Below, piece after piece: positions 59,290 through 64,000 of a DNA stretch of 64,000 nucleotides. The notes beneath the pieces were generated by a model. The model was not told the origin of the DNA, made no database searches, and was given only the letters and a program-made list of their open reading frames with translations. A program made the translations under genes and the position numbers. Numbering within the stretch: the first letter of the stretch is position 1; each line of letters begins with the position of its first letter. Origin of the DNA: Eutypa lata (Eukaryota > Ascomycota > Sordariomycetes > Xylariales > Diatrypaceae); contig JAKULF010000010.1 of assembly GCA_022661535.1 (NCBI GenBank), positions 2,728,001-2,792,000 of the forward strand, written 5' to 3'.

Positions 59290-61330
59290 AGTCTTGACTA
59301 CCCGGGCATTCCTATCTACACGATATCCACTATGAATGTCATTGATATTTCGGAGAGCGTTTGGAATTGAGGTTTCAAGATAGATGGCCATCAGCCTTGC
59401 ACTTTGGCAGTACCCCTCTGGACTTACCGTTGTCCTCGGTTATGGCAAACTTTGGAAGATCTGGTACGGGGAGTCACGGCTATGCTCTGGATCGGCGGGC
59501 GTGTTGTGTATGCACGCAGTACAAAATTTACAACTTGTTGATGTTTGAGTGGAGTTGGAAAGACAAAAAAGGGGCGAGTTTTCGGCACTTCTACGACCCG
59601 GAACCCTTCGACTGAATTGTCTTATACATTTGATGTTCCTACCTTTACCGGCGGAGCACTTGTCTGTACATGCATGGACTTTTGTGTGGAATGAATGGAA
59701 TAGTGGTGCATAGCGCAGGGAGTGTGTAAAGGATATCCTGGCCGGCTACCTTTTTTTGATTTTTCTTCTCTATCACCAAAGTTAACTGTATTTCCCTTTT
59801 CTTTTCCCTCACCTATCGTTTCTCTCTTCATTTATCGTTTTTTTTCTTTTTCTTGAACTTCTTGATACATCTCCGCTTTCATCATTCTTGTTGATTATAA
59901 TTTGCGAAAAGAATTGTTTTGCCTGGAAATTTCTAGGAAGGGCGGCCATGGTGGCTAGAGGGGAGCCAGGGAGTCAAGGTTGACTGGCAAGGCAGGCAGG
60001 CTGGAAAATCTGGAAAGGGTGAAGGACGGCACTTTTTATTTATTGCGGCTTTGATCGAGACAACCAGCCTATTCCCCTTGCAAGAAACTCCCACTTTCAC
60101 CACCCATACCGAGAATCACTCTTATTGTCATTACTCACCATCATATTCATCACCATCATCATCATCATCATCATCCGTCAGTCTTGCCCATCGTTTTTGT
60201 TGTTTTTTATCATTTTGCTTCATGTGGAAGGGAGGGGATAGAGGGCGAGGAATGTGAACATATGTGCAAAAAATGGCAGGGAGGGAAAGGGGGGAAGAGG
60301 GAGAGAGAATAATGGCTGAGATAGACGGCGTGTTGTGACTACTATAGCCCTGATTTGTGGCAGGGGCGGATGGCTAAAGGAAAAAAGGCTATTATGTTGT
60401 TATTGTTGCTAATAAATATTGCTGTCATGATGATACAAGAAACATGTGTGTGTCTTCTCTGAAAGAGTGAAGTAGCTGCTGTCTGCCTGTAAGTGCATGT
60501 GTATTATGTTCACCGAGAAACGTACGTACAAGCAGACTCTCTGGAGAGTCGTACAGTAGTCTCATCGTTTTAATACTTCCACGCACCTAAATCCGTGTGG
60601 GCAAAGGGAATCTATAGATAGTCTTCAGAGGTATGTAGCATCCAGTGTAGCCCGGTGTTCTTGGAGAAGCCATAAACATATATTTAACGAAGTTATCAAG
60701 CTAAGTATACAACAATATATCTATGGCTATTCCGAATCATAGCTGTCTTGGAAAGGACTACTGGCTCATAACTATAGAATTAGATAAGCTTTAGGTACTA
60801 AACTTTTCTAGGTAGTATGGAGTTAGCACAAAGTTCAACAACATGTGTAAACTTTGGCTATTAATTGTGTATGTATTCTTGATTATTTAGATACTATCTC
60901 GAGGTAACAGCGTGGCATCAAATACCGATTCTCTCGGTTTAGAAACTCTATTATATAAGAACTTCCTTTTCATTTGGGTTCTTGTAAACTGTAGGATGGA
61001 AGTTCTGATCTGAGGTGGCAGCCCCTAAATACTTGCCGTTCTACTACTTTTACACTTAGATCTACTTTAAGCTGGGATACGACTATCATTTCGATATTAT
61101 CGAGTTCTAAAAAAAAAGAAGACCGAACAAAAGAAGAAGAAAAAAGACATCAAACACAGTAAAGATGAATTTCTGTCATAAGTTAAGTGGTACTTAATAA
61201 ATAAAGAGCTACATATTATGGTCGATGGACCGTCATTCAAACAGCCCGATCGAAAAACAAGTCAACCCCTTTCGTGAAACCTCCCTCACGAATATCCTCA
61301 AAACAAGGCTTCTTAAAAAATGAGGTTCAC
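59290..61330. other. Spacer with long NRP1 3' flank
   Basis: No supported gene. It includes T-rich, A-rich and pyrimidine runs, and a (CAT)n tract at 60149-60175. Both flanking genes end here (convergent). Confidence 0.45.
60149..60175. repeat. (CAT)n microsatellite
   Basis: About eight tandem CAT trinucleotides in the downstream flank of the NRP1-like gene, within C/T-rich sequence. Confidence 0.85.
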
Positions 61331-61687
61331 TTACTTGTGTTTGCTGGAATGCTTGGAGCTCGAGTGGTGCTTGCTGCTCGAGCTTTTGCTGCTCTTGTGC
61401 TTCGACGACGACGACGGCGGCTTCGACCCCGACGACGCCGGTTCCGCCTGCCGGTTCTTCCCGTATTGGGTGAGGTTGTGGAGACCCGTCACGTCTTCGT
61501 ACATCTTGAAACCTATCGGGGCCCCATTTTCATTGTACGCAGCAACCTGTCCACGAGCATCGTCTCCCGTGCATGGGTAGTTGGGGTTGACGGCGTTTCC
61601 GTACTTGTCACAGTAATAGGTTTGCCCATACTCGTCACAGGCGTACAGGTAGCCGTTATCGTCTCGGTAGATCTGGGAGGCAGACAT
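61331..61687 (-). CDS. Small tyrosine-rich protein with Ser/Lys/His tail, unrecognised
   Basis: A 118-residue protein not recognised as any family. The start at 61687 (MSASQIYRDDNGYLYACDEYG) was chosen because the 50 upstream in-frame residues look like untranslated sequence. The first half is Tyr/Asp/Gly/Cys-rich with a short internal repetition (CDEYGQTYYCDKYG). The second half becomes Ser/Lys-rich and ends with SSSKHHSSSKHSSKHK, a low-complexity basic tail. The stop overlaps a good donor-like sequence (AAGTAAGT), so a further exon downstream cannot be excluded. No signal peptide or membrane segment is present. Confidence 0.55.
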   Translation of the reverse strand: MSASQIYRDDNGYLYACDEYGQTYYCDKYGNAVNPNYPCTGDDARGQVAAYNENGAPIGFKMYEDVTGLHNLTQYGKNRQAEPASSGSKPPSSSSKHKSSKSSSSKHHSSSKHSSKHK

Positions 61688-62963
61688 GTTGTTACTTTTT
61701 TTCTCCTTCTGGGGTTCTTTCGAAAGGGTATTTGAGCGGTGGTATCTGATACTTGAAGGTATAGTTTTGAGAGTATGAAGCTTTTGTACGCGTTTGTGCT
61801 TTCTGGACCTGTGGTTGTTGTCTGGATTCCCTATCAACAGCTCGGGCAGTCATGGTACTTATACGTAAATTTGAAGAGAAATTATCTCTTTAGGACCTCA
61901 CTGGTTTCGGCGTGCAACCGTATAGACAATGCTTCCGGTTCAAGTTTACATCAAGCACAATCATCATGTCTACAATAGAAAGAATTGAATGGTTATAATG
62001 GGCCTTCTTCGGACAAGTATGATCAGACAAAGACTATTATTTCCTTAGCACTATCTAGCAATATCGTTGTTGTTGATGTTGCACTTCTCGAGGACTTGCT
62101 TTGTCGCCTTGGTATCATCATTGAACAAAACGATTGAAGCCTGCCATTGTTGCCGTCCGCGGTATGGTCGCGAGAATCAACCTAAGAGATTGAGTCTTGA
62201 TATCAAAAGACACCGTATCTACCCTTTATCCTACTTAGTTCCCTCCAACTGAACGAAAAAGAGCTTGGAAATAGAATATTCCCTTTCGAAGTTCTGGTGA
62301 CAGGTCTATGACGAAATATGATAACGGCATTGTTGATGACGTTGGCTTAATGTGACAATTGTTGTTGCATAGTTCCTCGTTGAAATGCATGGAAGAGCCT
62401 GCCTTCAACCTTTTTCGGGCTTTGTTAGAAAGTGTTTCAGATGAAAAACAAGCGAGAACATTTCGGGACAAGGGGATCATAACAGCAATAGTATTGCCAG
62501 GACATGACTTACCAGAATGAAGGTTGAAGTCTTATCCATCATGGTCCCTCAATGAAAAAAAAGAACGGTCATGATAGGAAAACTTTGACAGCTTGGAACA
62601 CCCTGTTCCTAACCCTCGTTTCTTTCGTAAATGCAACAACCGTTACCCTCAAATTCCCTTCTTTCCCCCTTCATGACACCGGTGGTACAAATGGACGGCG
62701 AATCTGAGGATGACGGACCTTGGAGATGACAGTTTGGCGTCACCACAAAACAATAGTAAAGCTTGATTGGCAGTAAGTAGTAGAGAGTTGAAAAATCTGA
62801 CAAGAACAGACATGAAGTACGAAATTAAAGCCAGGGTTGTAGTGAAAAGGATACGTTATCCGATGGAAGAGGTTCGAGAACTTGTTATTCGATGGAGGTG
62901 TGACTGTCGAAGAAAACTTAGAACCGATAATGTTGCAAAACGTGTAGCAGCCGGCCGAAACCT
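61688..62963. other. Spacer between the two minus-strand genes at the right end
   Basis: Contains the promoter of the small Tyr-rich protein and the 3' region of the 309-residue protein. No gene is supported; ORFs below 85 codons show no similarity. Confidence 0.45.
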
Positions 62964-63893
62964 TCAACCCCAGAAGGTAGCAGCGTCCTCTTCTTCATCA
63001 TCCTCGGAGTCCTCTTCAGACGATGTGTCCGCCGCCGCCGCCGCCGCCTCCTCCTCCCTCGCAACGCGACTACACCTAGCAGAAAGGAGTTCGTGCAACA
63101 CCATGCCCGTACCATCGCTGCGCAGTAGATCGTCCAGATTCACGATCTCGGGGACCGCCTTCCAAGGGTCGTTGGACCATGGGTTTGTGGCGATGACCTC
63201 CTTTGAGAGCCTAATAGACGCGTTCCCCGGAAGGTTGAGGGGCGCCCAGGGGTTTCCCCACACCCCTGTTCGAATGGCCTCATTGATGGATGCTTGGTCT
63301 CGCTCAATTCTCTCCTCAGCCCAGGGAACTTTGAAGCGGGCGTTTCTCGGGAGGACGAGAATGTGGGTCGTATGGGCAGGCACTGGAAGCTGTCTGATTA
63401 TCTGGCACAGACGAACGAACTGGGGTGAGGGTTTGGTCTGGACCATTGTGTATGCGTCGCTCACATTCTGCGAGAGTAGCCAAGTCATAAAGTCAGACTG
63501 CGTGGCGGGTGGCGCCGGCTTCTGGTTGTCTATGGCGCGGCTGATGGGGTTCTTGACGGTAGATCCTGACTTGTAGAACTCGGGGGAGGAAGGATTGAGA
63601 GACTGATCACGCGGGATGGGGGCGGTTAGGCTTCTCGAAGGCAATGTCAGATGAGCTCCGGATCCAGAAGTAGGATAAGGGAAGGATTGTTGCTTCGTCC
63701 AGGACCAGTCAATGATATGTTGCTGCGGAATCTGCGGAGGCATCGGCTCGCCACTCTCGTTCGTCGTGGTGTTATCCATCTCAAGGCCATTGATCTCGAG
63801 ATCGTTGATCTCGGGGTCATTCATATCGGGATCCTGCATTCTGGAGTTGTCCGTTTCACGGTCTGCATCAAAAGGTATACCAGAGGATGCCAT
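62964..63893 (-). CDS. Acidic-tailed 309-residue protein, unrecognised
   Basis: An uninterrupted 309-codon reading frame starting MASSGIPFDADRE at 63893. I do not recognise the family. It has an N-terminal acidic repeated pattern (DPEINDLEINGLEMD), a Ser/Pro-rich middle, and a folded-looking core (TWLLSQNVSDAYTMVQ, VRLCQIIRQLPVP, THILVLPRNARFKVPW, TGVWGNPWAPLNLPG). The tail is poly-Ala followed by a long Glu/Asp/Ser run (DSEDDEEEDAA). No signal peptide, membrane span or known motif is visible. Length and even codon use argue that it is a real gene, and single-exon structure leaves no doubt on frame. Confidence 0.65.
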   Translation of the reverse strand: MASSGIPFDADRETDNSRMQDPDMNDPEINDLEINGLEMDNTTTNESGEPMPPQIPQQHIIDWSWTKQQSFPYPTSGSGAHLTLPSRSLTAPIPRDQSLNPSSPEFYKSGSTVKNPISRAIDNQKPAPPATQSDFMTWLLSQNVSDAYTMVQTKPSPQFVRLCQIIRQLPVPAHTTHILVLPRNARFKVPWAEERIERDQASINEAIRTGVWGNPWAPLNLPGNASIRLSKEVIATNPWSNDPWKAVPEIVNLDDLLRSDGTGMVLHELLSARCSRVAREEEAAAAAADTSSEEDSEDDEEEDAATFWG

Positions 63894-64000
63894 GGTGCTT
63901 GATGGGATGGGGTACGGGTGATGTGTATTGTTGATGACCGTACGTGGGGAGGATGAAAGAATGATGGTAGAGGACTAGGCAGACTTGGAAGAAACACGAT

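Overview
The window comes from a filamentous ascomycete fungus (Pezizomycotina; Sordariomycete-like). About 48 short spliceosomal introns (mostly 47-134 nt, GT..AG, CTAAC/CTGAC-type branch sites), multi-exon genes with kilobase-scale spacers, a LaeA-type methyltransferase, HET-domain debris and secreted plant-cell-wall enzymes all fit. A stwintron, an intron class best documented in Xylariales, makes that order possible, but the order is inference only. Seventeen protein-coding genes and one pseudogene were rebuilt exon by exon; for the multi-exon genes the exon lengths and intron phases sum to an intact reading frame.

Left third (1-26 kb): RAD16 (-, cut by the window start) and RAD7 (+) are divergently transcribed; in yeast their products form the NEF4 global-genome repair complex. 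Then come a flavin monooxygenase (+), a class 3 lipase (-), a GH3 beta-glucosidase (+), mitochondrial ribosomal protein bL34m (-), the CAF-1 large subunit (+), and a fusion of a STAND/HeLo-like N-terminal domain with a SAM methyltransferase (-).

Middle (26-45 kb): a degenerate HET-domain relic, a GH105-like hydrolase (-), a nine-exon kelch/single-pass membrane protein (-), a class II-like eIF4E (-), YOP1 (-) and an RFX transcription factor (+).

Right third (45-64 kb): a 0.9-1 kb block of minisatellites and hairpin repeats bounded by identical palindromes, aspartokinase (+), a KIN17 homologue (+) containing a textbook [D1,2] stwintron and a 12-nt microexon, an NRP1-like RNA-binding protein (+), and two small unrecognised proteins (-).

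Five genes (RAD16, RAD7, CAF-1, RFX, KIN17) belong to genome-maintenance pathways. The most unusual items are the stwintron in KIN17, a tandem-intron/one-nucleotide-exon arrangement in the beta-glucosidase, the HeLo-like-methyltransferase fusion beside a HET relic, and the hairpin-repeat block. Long spacers hold no convincing genes; they are rich in a TAGG/CCTA-type motif. No tRNA, rRNA or CRISPR was found.
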